Below are positions 23,691-35,297 of a stretch of DNA of 64,000 nucleotides, piece by piece. The notes beneath the pieces are model-generated. The model saw nothing but the letters and a program-made list of their open reading frames with translations. It was not told where the DNA came from and ran no database searches. Position 1 is the first letter of the stretch. Each line of letters starts with the position of its first letter. Origin of the DNA: Dichetophora obliterata (Eukaryota > Arthropoda > Insecta > Diptera > Sciomyzidae); contig OY986437.1 of NCBI GenBank assembly GCA_963920525.1, positions 60,282,330 through 60,346,329 of the forward strand. The letters run 5' to 3'. Position numbers and translations under genes: made by a program.

Positions 23691-24399
23691 TTTATAAAGT
23701 TTTTATCAAAAAAGTCCGAAACCCTTTATCAATAGAAATGTGCGTGTGCAATGAAAAAATGATCCATCGGCACGTGTATTCTCCAAACAATTGCTTTACA
23801 TTGGAAATAGAAGCATGCCAATTGACAATGAGACTGGCCTTATAACATTGCCAGAGAGTTTCTGCACTGTTATCAGTGTTGCCACGACGATTCTAAAAAA
23901 AGTATCCATGAAAAGGTCAAAAAAGTTTCCAAAAGTATCCACTTTTGAAAAAAAGTATCCACGTATAAAAATCCAAAAACCAATAATATATTCATTTTTT
24001 TAACCACAAAAATATAACTTTTATATTTTTAAATAATGAACCCAAATTTTTTAAGCTCCCATAACAATTATATTTATTTAAATTTAAGACCAACAAATAT
24101 TTTTATTAAAATATAATAATACAAAATAAAACATGTGTAATAACATTGAAAAGAAACATAAATTGCAGTACTTCTGTCTTTTATATGTGTTACTATTGCC
24201 TTTAATCTTATATATTAATAAGCAAACATCAAATGTTTTCGTACACTTTTTCGATATTAATTTTAGAATAAAGGCAATGAAACTTTAATCATTCGAATGG
24301 TACTGCGACCTATATGTGCAGAATCATTTAAGATTTTAAATTTATGACCTCTGACCCAATATATTAACGTTAGAAGTTTGTATTATTTTTAGTAAGGAA

Positions 24400-26240
24400 T
24401 CTCAGGGCTAGGAGAAGGTAGAATGGTAAATGTGGTATCGAATGAAAGATCTAGATGCACAGTATGATTACTTTTTACACTGGTGACCTTCGACCTGTAA
24501 TATAAGCATAAAAAGAGCATTTATTAAATAAAAGCTAAACTGTTACAGATGGAAGAATATAATGTAAGAGGGAATTTTAAAATTTGAAAATACTTCCGAC
24601 ATTTTTCGCCATCTCTTACGGATACCCTACAATAAGCACTTTTTTATACAACAAGAGTGAATATATATTGTGATGGTGAAATTTCTTACAAATGGTAAAG
24701 TCTAAAAAATTTCCGTTGTTTTGTCATACAAATTATAGCGATGTCTCGAAAACTGCACATGTTCTCAGTACAACGTATTTTTGTATGAAAAGACGTTGGC
24801 TTAAGAATATAACGGTATAGGAGTGCTTTCTTGGTAATATTTTCCACGGTCAGTATGTTAAGAAAAATCCTATTAAAATAACATTAAAATTATTTAGATA
24901 TCTCGAAAATTTTATATCTTTTCAGTACAACGTATTTCCTTGAAGCAAGGCCATCGCCTCAGAACGAGAAAAAAGCTATTGAAATTTCAAGTTTTGAGTT
25001 TGCAAGCAAATATCTCAGCCATTTCTTAATCGAGTTTCAACAAATTTTCTTTGTCTGAAAGATCAAATAAATGACTTCGGAGAAATAAGAAAAGATTAAT
25101 CGTTACGTCATCAATTCAACGTTTCGTATTGTTTTAAAAAACATCTAAAATATTTAGGTTTTGCTCAAAAAATAAGACAAAATTTTTTTGTTGTAATTTT
25201 TTTCTTATTACATTTTATTTTTTCACACTCTATGAAATTATCACTCTATGACATATCACTTATTTGCTTTTATTTGATTTTTTGATGAAAATTTAATTTT
25301 TCAAAATGTTGTTTTTACATTTCTTACAAGGTTCTACAGATCAATAAATATCATCAAATTTTCTTTGCCTGCAAGATCAGTTAAATGACTTTGAAGAAAT
25401 AAGAAAAAATGAAAAGTTATCTCACGAATTCAATGATTTAAATTGTTTTAAATAAACTTCGAAAATATTCAGTTTTTGTTCAAAAAATAGGCCAAATGTT
25501 TTTTTGTTGTAATTTTTTTTTTTATTAAATTTTCTTTTTTCACCCTCTTTCATATGATACACCATTTATTTGCAGAAATTGCTTCATTTCGATACATAAT
25601 TCAATAAACAGTTTCTATCATCGAAAATCATGAGCTACTCCCAATGAATTAAATTCTACTGCTTAAAAAATAATTTCTGTGAAAAATTTTTTTAAATATT
25701 TCAAACCACTCCAAAGCTATATACACAAATTTATGTTTTTTACTATTTCGTTATATATAAAAATAGGCGTAGGTGAAACAGTTCTTCAGTTTTTCTGGAC
25801 TGATTTTGATAATTTTTGAAATAAATTAGAGTAGGGAGAAGAAGTTCAACGAATGCATGTGATCTTTATGATCTGTTATGTGGTCTTTGACCTGAAATAT
25901 GAGCATTGAAAGTATATTTCTGAAGTAAAACCTAAACTATGGGAAATGAAAGCACATGGTGTAGGAGGAAATTTTAGATATTAATACAAAGTAGGAAAAA
26001 CATTTTTCACTTTCTCTTACGGATACCCTACAATAAGCATTTTTATAGTACATTTTTTATTTCGCAAATAGTAAATTTTGAAAAATTTTGATATAAAAGT
26101 TATTAAACAGTTAAAACTGTTGCTTTCTCTCGAAACTTAAGATTTTCTTAGTACAACATATTTTCTTAAGGCAAGATCAATGCCTCAGAATGAGAAGAGC
26201 GATTGAAATTTCAGAAAGTTGGTCGAATTTCAACCACAGG
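24400..26240. repeat. Diverged direct repeats within the hAT-like segment
   Basis: CTCTTACGGATACCCTACAA occurs at 24613 and about 26015. The block around TTTGTCTGAAAGATCAAATAAATGAC (25050, split here for description) has a second copy with TTTGCCTGCAAGATCAG at 25363. TTTTTTGTTGTAATTTTTTT follows both. A related module lies in the opposite orientation near 29590-29690 (GTTGTACTGAAAA). Confidence 0.5.
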
Positions 26241-26708
26241 CGATACTAGTATTCATTAAGGCGCCTCAAGAAAAAAAAAAATTGTTCGGCACAGTTGCTT
26301 AATATAATCCTTGATTTATATTATGATGATTCTCCAAATATTTTGACTCTAGTGATAGCCAGAAATTACAGCCCGGAAAAAGCTCTTCCAATCTGCATCA
26401 AAAAATTCAAATTTATGCATTCGGATTAAAGATAATTCTGTTTTTTATCCCTTTATTCTTTAATTTTTTTCTCTAAAATTAAAAAATTTAATTATTTCTA
26501 ATGCCATCCTCCCTTTAAAGATATCGTTGGAAAGGTTTTGAGTACTTGCATTGATTCCTAGTCAGAATTGCTTAAATTGATTTATATTAAAACTAAAATA
26601 TTATTTATAAAATTAGCAGTTACTGAAAAAATACTGTAAGAAATTAAAAAAAAAAAAATAAAAGTAATGAAATTATTTGAATTTTGAATGTTTTTGTATG
26701 GAAATAAA

Positions 26709-27297
26709 CATGGTAGAATAATACAGGTAGTCTCATGACTAATCGTGATCTCTTTGACAATACTACCAGAATTGTCAAAACCGGTTTTTTTTAAAGAAAA
26801 CAAAGATAACAGCGAAATATTAAATTACAACAATTGGATATGTTTGTGTTGTGTTTCAAAACTTGAATAAAAGTGAATTACTTAGTTTTTAATTTAAATG
26901 AAGTGCGTGTTGTGCTAAAAACATTTGGGCAAGGAAAATCGGCCGAGTTTTCGTGTTCCAGCTGACGAGCCTAGAAGACAACGATGTTCCACAAATTTTA
27001 ACAAAGAAGCTCGTGTTTGCTATAGACACTTCCATGAAAACTTAGTTTGCCATCCACCACCAAATTTAATAACAATCGTATAAATTACTAAAACAGCTGC
27101 ACAAAATCCTATTTTAATTGATTGATCAATAAAAAATTAAAAGAGCAAAACAGTTTCAGCCATGACACATTCTTTTTAATTTTTCCTTTCTCATCGCATG
27201 CTCATCGGTTTTAGATTTTGTATGAGCTGTCAGTTGCCTTTTGACAGTTATGGTAGTTCGCTCTCAGCCGTGCGACTACCTGTATTCTTCTACCATG
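26709..27297. mobile_element. P-element-like MITE (589 bp)
   Basis: The tips are CATGGTAGAATAATACAGGT at 26709 and ACCTGTATTCTTCTACCATG ending at 27297, inverted over about 24 bp. They resemble P-element ends in starting with CATG and running into an AGGTRGTC block. An exact 8-bp duplication GAAATAAA lies at 26701-26708 and 27298-27305; 8 bp is the P-element length. It carries a remnant THAP exon, so it derives from a coding parent. Confidence 0.82.
26898..27083 (+). pseudogene. THAP-domain fragment of a P-like transposase
   Basis: The frame from ATG 26898 reads MKCVLC, a TAA at codon 7, then KHLGKENRPSFRVPADEPRR and ARVCYRHFHENLV, ending at TAA 27083. The C-x2-C near the start and C-x2-H (CYRH), with FRVPADE between, fit the zinc-coordinating C2CH pattern of a THAP domain, the DNA-binding head of P-type transposases. 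The domain is short (61 codons), and the rest of the transposase is absent. It may once have been one exon. Confidence 0.72.
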
Positions 27298-27899
27298 GAA
27301 ATAAAATAAAAAATATCAAAAATATGCATGAAAAGCAGCGTTATCTTTAATCTGATTGCAAACAATTAAAGAAACAAATACAATTTTTTTTTATGCAGAT
27401 TAGAAGAGCTCTTTTTAGCCTAAGATATCTGACAGCAATTTTTCTACAACTATTGCACTAGCCAATATTCTTACAGAAAAATCGATTTTTAAAGAATATT
27501 TGAAACCATTCAAGCTCACGGATGGCTATATCTAGAGTCGAAATATTTGGGGAATCAGCATAACATAAACCAAGGATTATTTTGAGCATTTGTGCCGAAA
27601 AACTTTTTTTTTTTCTATGGAGCGTGAGGCGCCTTAATATTCATAAAAAAAAGATTTTTTAAAAAAGTATCCAAACTTACACTGAGGCTTAAAAAAAGTA
27701 TCGCTATACTGTATTTTTTTCAAAAACAGATGCTACAGCAGATTTGTTCGCGTACATTTTCTAATCCAAGTATAATTTTTAAGCAAATTTGGCTAAAAAA
27801 ATTAAAAATCAAAGTTGCGCTCTTAAAGGAGCAAGGGGAGGGAGGGCTTAGGTATTTTATTTTTTTTTAATATTTTTCAGATATCTTTCCATATTTATT

Positions 27900-29970
27900 A
27901 CTAGCTGATATACCCGGTGTTACTCGAGAGTCATTTATATAAAAATTTTAATATACACTTTTCGATTAAATATTTTTGTAAATTTTGGAATTTTGTAAGA
28001 ACGTGTTAAATTTAAGTTTGAGTCCACTATAAAAATATTAGTTAAAAAATTTTCCAAGCTTTTTTAACGAAGAAATAATTTTATCACTGTTTTATCACTG
28101 TTTCACAATCAAAAACTGTTTTTTAGTTCTAAACTGAATTTACTGGCTACTGGTAAGCATGTTACTTGCACTTCGCTAATGAAAATCAAATTTATAAAAA
28201 TCTTCCTAAAATCCTAAATTAAAGTAGTTTTTCCAGTTGGAAAATAACAATTGGATTGTCTCTAAATAAAAAATTAATATAAATTGAGTCTGATAGTTGA
28301 TGCAATTTCTTAAATCTTCTGAATTACTATTTTATACGAAAAATTGTTAAGTCGTTTTTTAATGTAAATTAGCAAAAAAGTGTAAATTAAGAAAGCAGTC
28401 GCTTTTTAATTTTTATTATAGTATATACAGCAACGTGTAGCATTATTATCGACGTTAACAGATCGACATAAATCCAGCTGAAAAATCTGCAAAAACAGTG
28501 CAAGAAGTGCCATTATGTTATTTGTTGCAAGTTTACGCTGTGTGCGAAAAGAACTAAATTGGATAACAGTTACCGACTTTTCTAATATATTGGAATCGTG
28601 TCGGTAATGCAGAACTTATTTCTAATTTATAATATTTTCCAGCATACTTTTCAGCATACTTTCGGTTTCAGCATAGTACGCAATTGAACCGAAAAATTTG
28701 TTCAATGCAGCCAAGCTTACAACCATGATTGGAGAGTTAAAATGTCAAAATTTCGCTGTCTTTTATGTGTCGGTACATTAAATTGGCGTGGAAATTTGAC
28801 TTTCAACAATATAGTTCGAATAACACATTAAACATGAAAAAATTAACTTTTACAGTATTCTAATTCACAGTCATCTTTCCGATGATACAGTGATATATAT
28901 AGAACATTTAAAGTACCATTGATAAAGAACTGTGTGACAACGTGTGAGTGAAACAATAGTGATAAAAATGACAAATCACAATAAAACAGATTTAACAGGA
29001 GGGGGCGGGGGTTGGGGAGGCAAAAAGTAGGATTTTATATACACAAAAATGTTTATAATTACTCTAGACACACAACTTCATTACTATGTAGAGAATTTTA
29101 AAACAAAACTCAGTTTTATTAAAAGTCTGGTATGAAAAAATAGAATTTTAGCCATAACTTTTGATTGGAAAGAGATATTGGGGTAATTTTTTCACATAAA
29201 TTATTTTTGAGACTTGACTTTTTTGTAAAAAATATAAAAACAACATTTTGGAAAAAAAATGGTACCCTTGTTGTTTTGATGACAAAAACAGTAAAATTTA
29301 ATTTAATTTAATTTGCGCTCAGCTGGAAGAATTTTTGCAAATAAATGCTATGTCATATGAAAGGTAGCCAAATGTGCAATTTTTAATTGATTTCATTTTT
29401 ACAACAACAACAATTTTTGAGTCATTTTTTGAGTAAAACGTCAATATTTTTGACCTTTTTTGACATAATCATAAAAGATATATACACTGACTTAACGGTA
29501 CAGTTAAACCTATTTTTGTGAAGTGACTTTATTGAACTTTTGAACAAAAAAAATTTGAATGAAATATATTAATGGACAGCGGAGATATTTGCATCGAAAG
29601 ACCAAACTTTGATTTTCATGTCGTTTTTTTCTCATTCTTAGGTAACGGTGTTTTATGAAAAAGTCGTTGTACTGAAAATTTTTCCAATTTTTAAGATATG
29701 TGAGTGTTTTTGATGTCAAAATAACAAAAAATTTTTAAAATTAAATAAACAAAAATCTCCGATGGTAAAAAGTTTTATAATAACAAAATTACCGTTAGTT
29801 GAAAAATTTCAGAGGGGGCGTGGCAAAAACTAAGTATTTAACATTTTAAGTTGGGATAAAACTAATATGTGTACCTAGTTTGAGCGAAATCCGTTGAGCC
29901 GTTTATATTTGTATAAAGGCCAAACAAACAAACAAACAGAAAATGAGTTTTATTGCTATAGATTAAGATT
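27900..29970. mobile_element. RTE/SINE-like repeat region, boundaries uncertain
   Basis: ACTAGCTGATATACCCGG at 27901 and GAGCGAAATCCGTTGAGCC at 29881, followed by (AAAC)n and TTTTATTGCTATAGATTA, are signatures I associate with RTE-type non-LTR elements and their short derivatives. The 2 kb between them have no recognisable coding sequence and include diverged repeats shared with 24400-26240. It could be two partial copies. Confidence 0.4.
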
Positions 29971-29983
29971 ATTGTGCAATCTA

Positions 29984-30853
29984 AAGGGTCCGCCATCTAA
30001 CGTTTTTTTTCAACTAGTGCTTATTTCGTGAATGGTAACACTTAGCTCATGTCTGATCTGACAGATAATTATTTTTATCCTTCCGCTCAACGAATATGGT
30101 TGTGTATACGCTTGAACAACGCTGAGAAGTGGGCCTGCGATCGACTTACAGAAGATGCCGATTTTGCCAAAAAAATCATCTTTTCAGATGAAGCTCATTT
30201 TGATCTTGGCGGGTATGTAAACAAGCAAAATTGTCGCATTTGGGGCACAGAAAACCCGCACGATTTTGGTCCAGAGGCATAATTGGGCCATTTTTCTTCG
30301 AAAATGAGCAAGGAGTGGCCGTTACAGTCAATGGCGATCGTTATCGGTCCATGTTGAACGAATTTTTGTTCACAAAAATTGAAGAGGAGGATATTGGCAA
30401 CATTTGGTTTCAACAGGACGGCGCTACGTGCCACACAGCCGAAGCTACACTCGATGTTTTGCGCCCTGTTTTTGAAGATCGCATTATCAGCCGCAGAGCT
30501 GATGTCGTTTGGCCACCTCGGAGCTGCGATTTGACACCGTTGGACTATTATTTGTGGGGTGCCCTCAAAGATAAGTGTTACGCCGACAAGCCAGAGACAA
30601 TTTACGCTTTAAAGGACAATATTCGTGAAGCCATTGGTGATATCCAGCTGCACACAATCGATAATGTGCTTAAAAATTGGACCGATCGTGTAGGCTACTG
30701 CATGGCCAACCGAGGCAGCCATTTGAATGGAATTATTTTCCATTATTAACCGGAAGGATTGTACTTTCAAATAAAAAAAGAAATTTGAGAAAATATTTAG
30801 TAGTTTTTTTTTTTATACAATTTTCAAAAAAAAAAGTTATTTGGCGGACCCTG
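29984..30853 (+). mobile_element. Mariner-like element with internal deletions
   Basis: The ends are AAGGGTCCGCCA and TGGCGGACCCTG, 12-bp inverted repeats with TA on both outer sides (29982-29983, 30854-30855). The length is 870 bp, where a full element would be about 1.3 kb. It contains the C-terminal two thirds of a transposase in two frames. Confidence 0.88.
30049..30749 (+). pseudogene. Mariner-like transposase, catalytic part with deletions
   Basis: The first frame reads AEKWACDRLTEDADFAKKII and FSDEAHFDLGGYVNKQNCRI (the DEAHF block carries the first catalytic D), then GTENPH and a frame break near 30262. The second frame continues FWSRGIIGPFFFENEQG, WFQQDGATCHTAEATLDVL (second D), WPPRSCDLTPLDYYLWGAL (third D) and RGSHLNGIIFHY at the end (TAA at 30749). 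About 17 codons are missing at the break. Upstream, the N-terminal helix-turn-helix domain is deleted. The family is that of the minus-strand remnant at 541-978. C-terminal sequence is very well preserved, so the damage is recent. Confidence 0.87.
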
Positions 30854-30855
30854 TA

Positions 30856-32454
30856 AAAGTCTGCATGTAAAACTAAAGGTCTGCATTTTTTCTTTGCAAA
30901 ACTTATACGAAATCAGGAATTGGTTAATAATTGGTATACTGGGTTTTAAGTGCGTGAAGAGACGCAATACCGGTTTTTTATGGTAAGTTACAATTTGTAT
31001 GCACTGTTTCATGTTGTTCTCGACCAGACCTACAACCTACACAAGGTCAATTTAAAAGTGCATTATGAGTGTCGTATCGTATTTTATACGACGTATTATA
31101 TTGCATTTAAACCGAGAGTTGAATTTGTAAATTTTTTTAAAAATTTTATTTAACAGAATTTTAAAAAGTGCTGTTCTATGTTGACGACTTTCAATATTAT
31201 GTTAAAACTTTTGCTCTAAAATAAGCATGATTTGAGATTGCTGATAAGCAAGGAAAAGCAGTTTCTGTATGCACGTTAATGCCGAGGCGTAAACAGTAAA
31301 ATACAATACAAGAATGTCAACAACTGCACATTGAACTGGACACATAAGCATCTAGTAGAAGCAAAAATCGTGCATATTTATTCATATGCAAATCACTTTG
31401 CACTGGTTTTAGCTCCATTTAAGCGCCATCTATGTAAAATATTGCTCTTGTTTTTGCTGTTTATCTCAAAGTTTCTATGCAGCAACAGTTATTGTTATTG
31501 TCATGAACTGGTTATGATGTCAGCCTGACTCACTCACTGCCTGTTCACATGAAGTCTGAATAACAGACAGGCAGGCAGGCAGACAAACAGACAGACACAA
31601 AATTGTCGCCTTTTTAAGTTGCACTTATTTTCCATAGCATTTTGCATTTATTTGCATTTGAGTGAAGTGCACAACTTGTGTAGGCTTCGAGTTATGCGAC
31701 TTGAAAAAAGAAATAAATAGAAATTCTAAAGCTTGCGTATACACTTATATGTAGTTGACCCAATTTGATATGGCATAATTTCTTGATTTGGTCTTGCATT
31801 GTTTAAGACAAATAAATAAAAACAAAAGAAGTTTTACATAAATAGATTCAAGCGATGCTCGGCTTTAGCTGCATGTCGAGAAAATGTTTTTGTCCCAAGT
31901 TGTTTTTTTGGAGCAAAGCTTTTAAAGCGTTGAGATGACATTCTTTACAATTGATTTTGTGTTGGTTAAGCAGCTGTTTTCAAAATAAGTAGCATTTTAA
32001 ATGCAAAAAAAAAAGAAGAAAGTATTAGATGTGTCAAAATGCTGTCAACACATAAGAAGATTTTTATACTTTCGTAGAACTATTAGTAGAGTTTTGAGTC
32101 TTTAAAAAAATTTATTGTAATTACTTTGCAAATTACTTAATGTGAAATAAAATTATTTTAAGTTGCGTTGAGTCCAACTGAAGAGAGTTTTTTTCCCTTA
32201 TTTTAATTTAATGAAATAAGTTGAATTTAATTTGAGATCCTTATAAAATATTATCTTAGTTAAAATGAGGCCGCTGATTATATAAAATTACATAAACTTT
32301 GTGTAAATCTTACACTTATTTTGCCAATTGCAAATCAAAATCGAGTTATTAACATTTTTGAGAGATTATTGTAAAAAAAGGACAGTCTAAAATTTTAATC
32401 GAGTTTTATTTTAGTTTAGATGGACAATATATATATATATATATATATGTCCTT
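30856..32454. other. Intronic stretch with microsatellites
   Basis: It contains a GACAGGCAGGCAGGCAGAC-type tract (31565-31598) and a (TA)n run at 32427-32448 directly beside the next element. Nothing else recognisable. Confidence 0.5.
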
Positions 32455-33892
32455 TAGGGCGGGTCGATTTATTTTTCGACAATTTCCCTATGATTTTCGT
32501 ATTCTATGGGTTATTTCATGAAAATTTGCCAAAGGAACCATACCTCTATCGTTAAAATCGAGTCCCCTACTTTTTGTTGGTAGATTTTTTTCCCAAATTG
32601 ACGTTCGTATGAAATATTACCTACACGTTCACATCCATAACTCAAAAACTATCGATCGGGTTTAATCGCCAGTAGGCGCGTTGGAAAGGTGAGCTCATTT
32701 TGATCAATTTACAAAATTTACAAAATAAACTCAAAAAAACTCAATTTACAAAATTGATCAAAAAAAAAAATCTACAACATTGGTCCAACGGTTCAAAAGT
32801 TACGGGCATTTTTGTCCAAATTTTGGAGCATTTTTCCATTTTTTTCATGATTTTGTCCAAGAATATTACTTTATTACTTGGACACGATTTTTACCACCGA
32901 ATTTACTTGGAGTTGTAAATACAGTAATTCAAGATAATCCATATTTTGCACACTCAGAAAATATCTTGCTATCTATGTTGTTTGATGATAGAATGGAAAA
33001 ACGAAACATTGCTATAAAGAAGATTTTACATTACCGAAGAGATATTGTCGACCCAACGGAACTTAGAGTTTATGAAAAATCTCTTATAAACTTTAATTGT
33101 ACGGAATATACAAATATGATTGATTTAAATGACGATACTATTTTATTCGAACCATCGTTTACGCAAAGTTATTTGTATGAACATTTGGAGGGATATTTAA
33201 ATTACGAAGTGCCACCGTTCGATGATCAACAAATTCGTTTACTCATTCAAGGAACGGAAAGACATGTCCAATTGCTGGCTGCCACTGCTAAACGAGTTGC
33301 AGGAAAGAATGTAGAAGGCGCTATGGCGACGACATTAGAGAGCCGTACGAAAACACCAAGACTTGAAAGCAAACAAGACTTTCAGAAAAAATAATGTTTT
33401 TTTTCACATTTTGTCTTTTACTACACTCAAATTGAATATTTTTTTTTGATAATAGGTTGATAGATACTTAATTATCTCTTAATTTGAATTTTTGTAGAAA
33501 AAAAAATAAAAAGGGAAAAAAAATCAAAAAGTTGGTTTTATGTGTTATTTTGTTTTAGCAATATCGCATGAATTAATCAACCGAATTCGATAAATTTGGG
33601 CTTAAACTCTTCGTTTTGAATTGTAAATTGAATTAAATAATGGATTGAGCCAAAAAAATGGCCATGAAAGTAATATTCTTGGACAAAATCATGAAAAAAA
33701 TGGAAAAATGGTCCAAAATTTGGACAAAAATGCCCGTAACTTTTGAACTTTTTACCAACAAAAAGTAGGGGACTCGATTTTATCGATAGAGGTATGGTTC
33801 CTTCGGCAAATTTTCATGGAATAACCCATAGAATACGGAATTCATAGGGAAATTGGTGAATTTTTTCACTCCCTACAAATCGACCCGCCCTA
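32455..33892 (+). mobile_element. TAGGGCGGGT-family long element with a coding fragment
   Basis: The tips are TAGGGCGGGTCGATTT at 32455 and AAATCGACCCGCCCTA at 33892, flanked by an exact 8-bp duplication ATGTCCTT (32447-32454, 33893-33900). The inverted arms are long, with CTATGGGTTATT, ACCATACCTCTATCG and CGAGTCCCCTACTTTTTGTT on both sides. After a left-only insert of about 190 bp they resume with AAGTTACGGGCATTTTTGTC up to 32870 and from 33660. Only the first 16 bp resemble the short copies; the arms differ. The interior encodes the C-terminal part of an uncharacterised protein (next entry). Confidence 0.92.
32780..33394 (+). CDS. C-terminal fragment of an uncharacterised, probably transposon-encoded protein
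   Basis: The open frame is 204 codons. The first 35 or so are arm sequence read through; recognisable protein begins near 32890 with FLPPNLLGVVNTVIQDNPYF, followed by AHSENILLSMLFDDRMEKRN, FNCTEYTNMIDL, YLNYEVPPFDDQ, TERHVQLLAATAKRVAGKNV and SRTKTPRLESKQDF before the stop. From memory, this matches the end of a large arthropod/Hydra family of unknown function with a typical CHTQAVERCVKLVTEAS motif; here GTERHVQLLAATAKRV replaces it, losing the Cys-His. The frame is open but lacks the N-terminal majority and a credible start, so it is a relic. The location inside perfect terminal repeats suggests the family is a transposase or accessory protein; that is inference. Confidence 0.6.
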   Translation: MVQRFKSYGHFCPNFGAFFHFFHDFVQEYYFITWTRFLPPNLLGVVNTVIQDNPYFAHSENILLSMLFDDRMEKRNIAIKKILHYRRDIVDPTELRVYEKSLINFNCTEYTNMIDLNDDTILFEPSFTQSYLYEHLEGYLNYEVPPFDDQQIRLLIQGTERHVQLLAATAKRVAGKNVEGAMATTLESRTKTPRLESKQDFQKK

Positions 33893-33900
33893 ATGTCCTT

Positions 33901-35297
33901 ATATCAATCTAAAATCTGAAGTATCTTTGTAAATAATCTGAGATTTTAAAATGATTAATGTAGACTATTTTTTGAAGCATTTGTAACGGGTACGAAACAG
34001 GTCCGTCAAAACATAGGGGAGCGATTTCCGCGCTGACAGAGTCGTAACTGGGTCGAAAATGATCCGCATCCGTTTTTGTTCACGTATACCCAGTGGTGGA
34101 TAAACTCTAGGGAGCGAGTGGGTTCGAGCCCACAGCGGCACATTTTTAGGGGCGGCAAAATATGGCAATAACAATAAAACATTTTGTTTTTTTTTGCTAA
34201 GATTATAAAAACGTAATTTAAAAAAGCTAATGAGCTAACGAAAAATTTTACTCCGTGGTATGAATGGGGCAACAAAAATTTAGAGTGGAGATATTTTTAC
34301 AATTTTAGATAAAACTAGTAAGCCCGTGTGGCGTTAAAACGCCAAAATCAAACCTACCTAGATTTTATTCTAAGCTATTGAATAGATTTTCAACTGATAA
34401 AAATTAAAATGAAATTAATTTTGGCCTTTTTGCAAAACACGCGGTATTTCTTATTAAATTTTTGTGTAAATTTTTAAAACTTAAAATATTTTCCGACCAA
34501 CAGTTTAGAAATCTTTTTTCAACTGTAAGAAACCATTTCAGTATCACTTTGATATTGAATATGGGCATTTCCACGGTCAAGCCCGCGACATTTGTACGCC
34601 TTTGAGATTTCACTCAAGCAAATCACAAAACGAGGCGTTAAAAGCTTCGCTTCAAAAATGCACTGACAATAATTTATTAACTGATTTTACAGCAATTAGA
34701 AAGTGCATAAAGGAATGATTTGCAACCATATGATTTTATTTATTTACTAGTATAAAAGCCTGTCCTAAGACACACTTCCGTTTTGGAGCCTTTTACCGAA
34801 AGCACTTTTTTCTCTTTTTAAAGCTTGATATTTTATCCACTTGATTTTTGCAAAATACAAATGTATTTGAATTGAAGCAGTGCTGAAAAATTAGTTCAAG
34901 TGTAAAAGTGCAAAAAGTCGAGATTGGTAACAATCATATTCATACACAACTTTACAAACTGGCCTTGCAACCTTCAATACGTAGCAACTCAGGTGTCGTT
35001 TTGCGGCTGATACAATTATATTTTTTGATACAATCGACTCAAAAGAATTTCATTAAATTCGTTATAACTTTTTTATAAACGGATGAAAAAAGAGGTAGTT
35101 GATCAAAAACGTACTATTGTAAAAACCAGATATTGTCACTGATAAGTATTTAATAAATTTTGTGTGCATACTTTCGGGCTGAACATTTTTGAAAATAGTG
35201 TGTCTTCTAAAATTACTTCAATGTCAAAAAATAATTGCAATTTGAGAAATACTATGTGCGGAGCAGCACCTTGCCTTTTATGTATTAAGATGTGCAT
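33901..35297. other. Intronic stretch with eroded repeats
   Basis: CCAGTGGTGGATAAACTCTA at 34090 followed by GGGGCGGCAAAATA resembles one hAT end without a partner. ACTAGTAAGCCCGTGTGGCG at 34315 resembles an RTE-derived end. A block around CACAAAACGAGGCGTTAAAA (34629) recurs at 36581. A block starting TGTGCATACTTTC (35162) recurs right after the next element. No genes seen. Confidence 0.4.

Larger units (their letters stand above)
26257..27636. mobile_element. TAAGGCGCC-ended element with 8-bp duplication
   Basis: The tips are TAAGGCGCCTCA at 26257 and GAGGCGCCTTA at 27636, and the inverted arms extend about 170 bp (both contain ATTTGTGCCGAA-like and AAGAGCT blocks in mirrored order). The flanking 8-mers are GTATTCAT (26249-26256) and ATATTCAT (27637-27644), one mismatch. 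Without the nested P-like element it would be about 780 bp. No coding content of its own. Confidence 0.65.
23874..27711. mobile_element. Possible hAT-like element, strongly rearranged
   Basis: The left tip CAGTGTTGCCACGAC and the right tip (reverse complement) CAGTATAGCGATAC share a hAT-like pattern. Inside each end are several AAAAAAGTATCC motifs, at 23890-23960 and 27668-27705. No 8-bp duplication survives, and the interior has no transposase. The segment contains the nested elements at 26257-27636 and 26709-27297. The outer boundaries are tentative. Confidence 0.35.
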
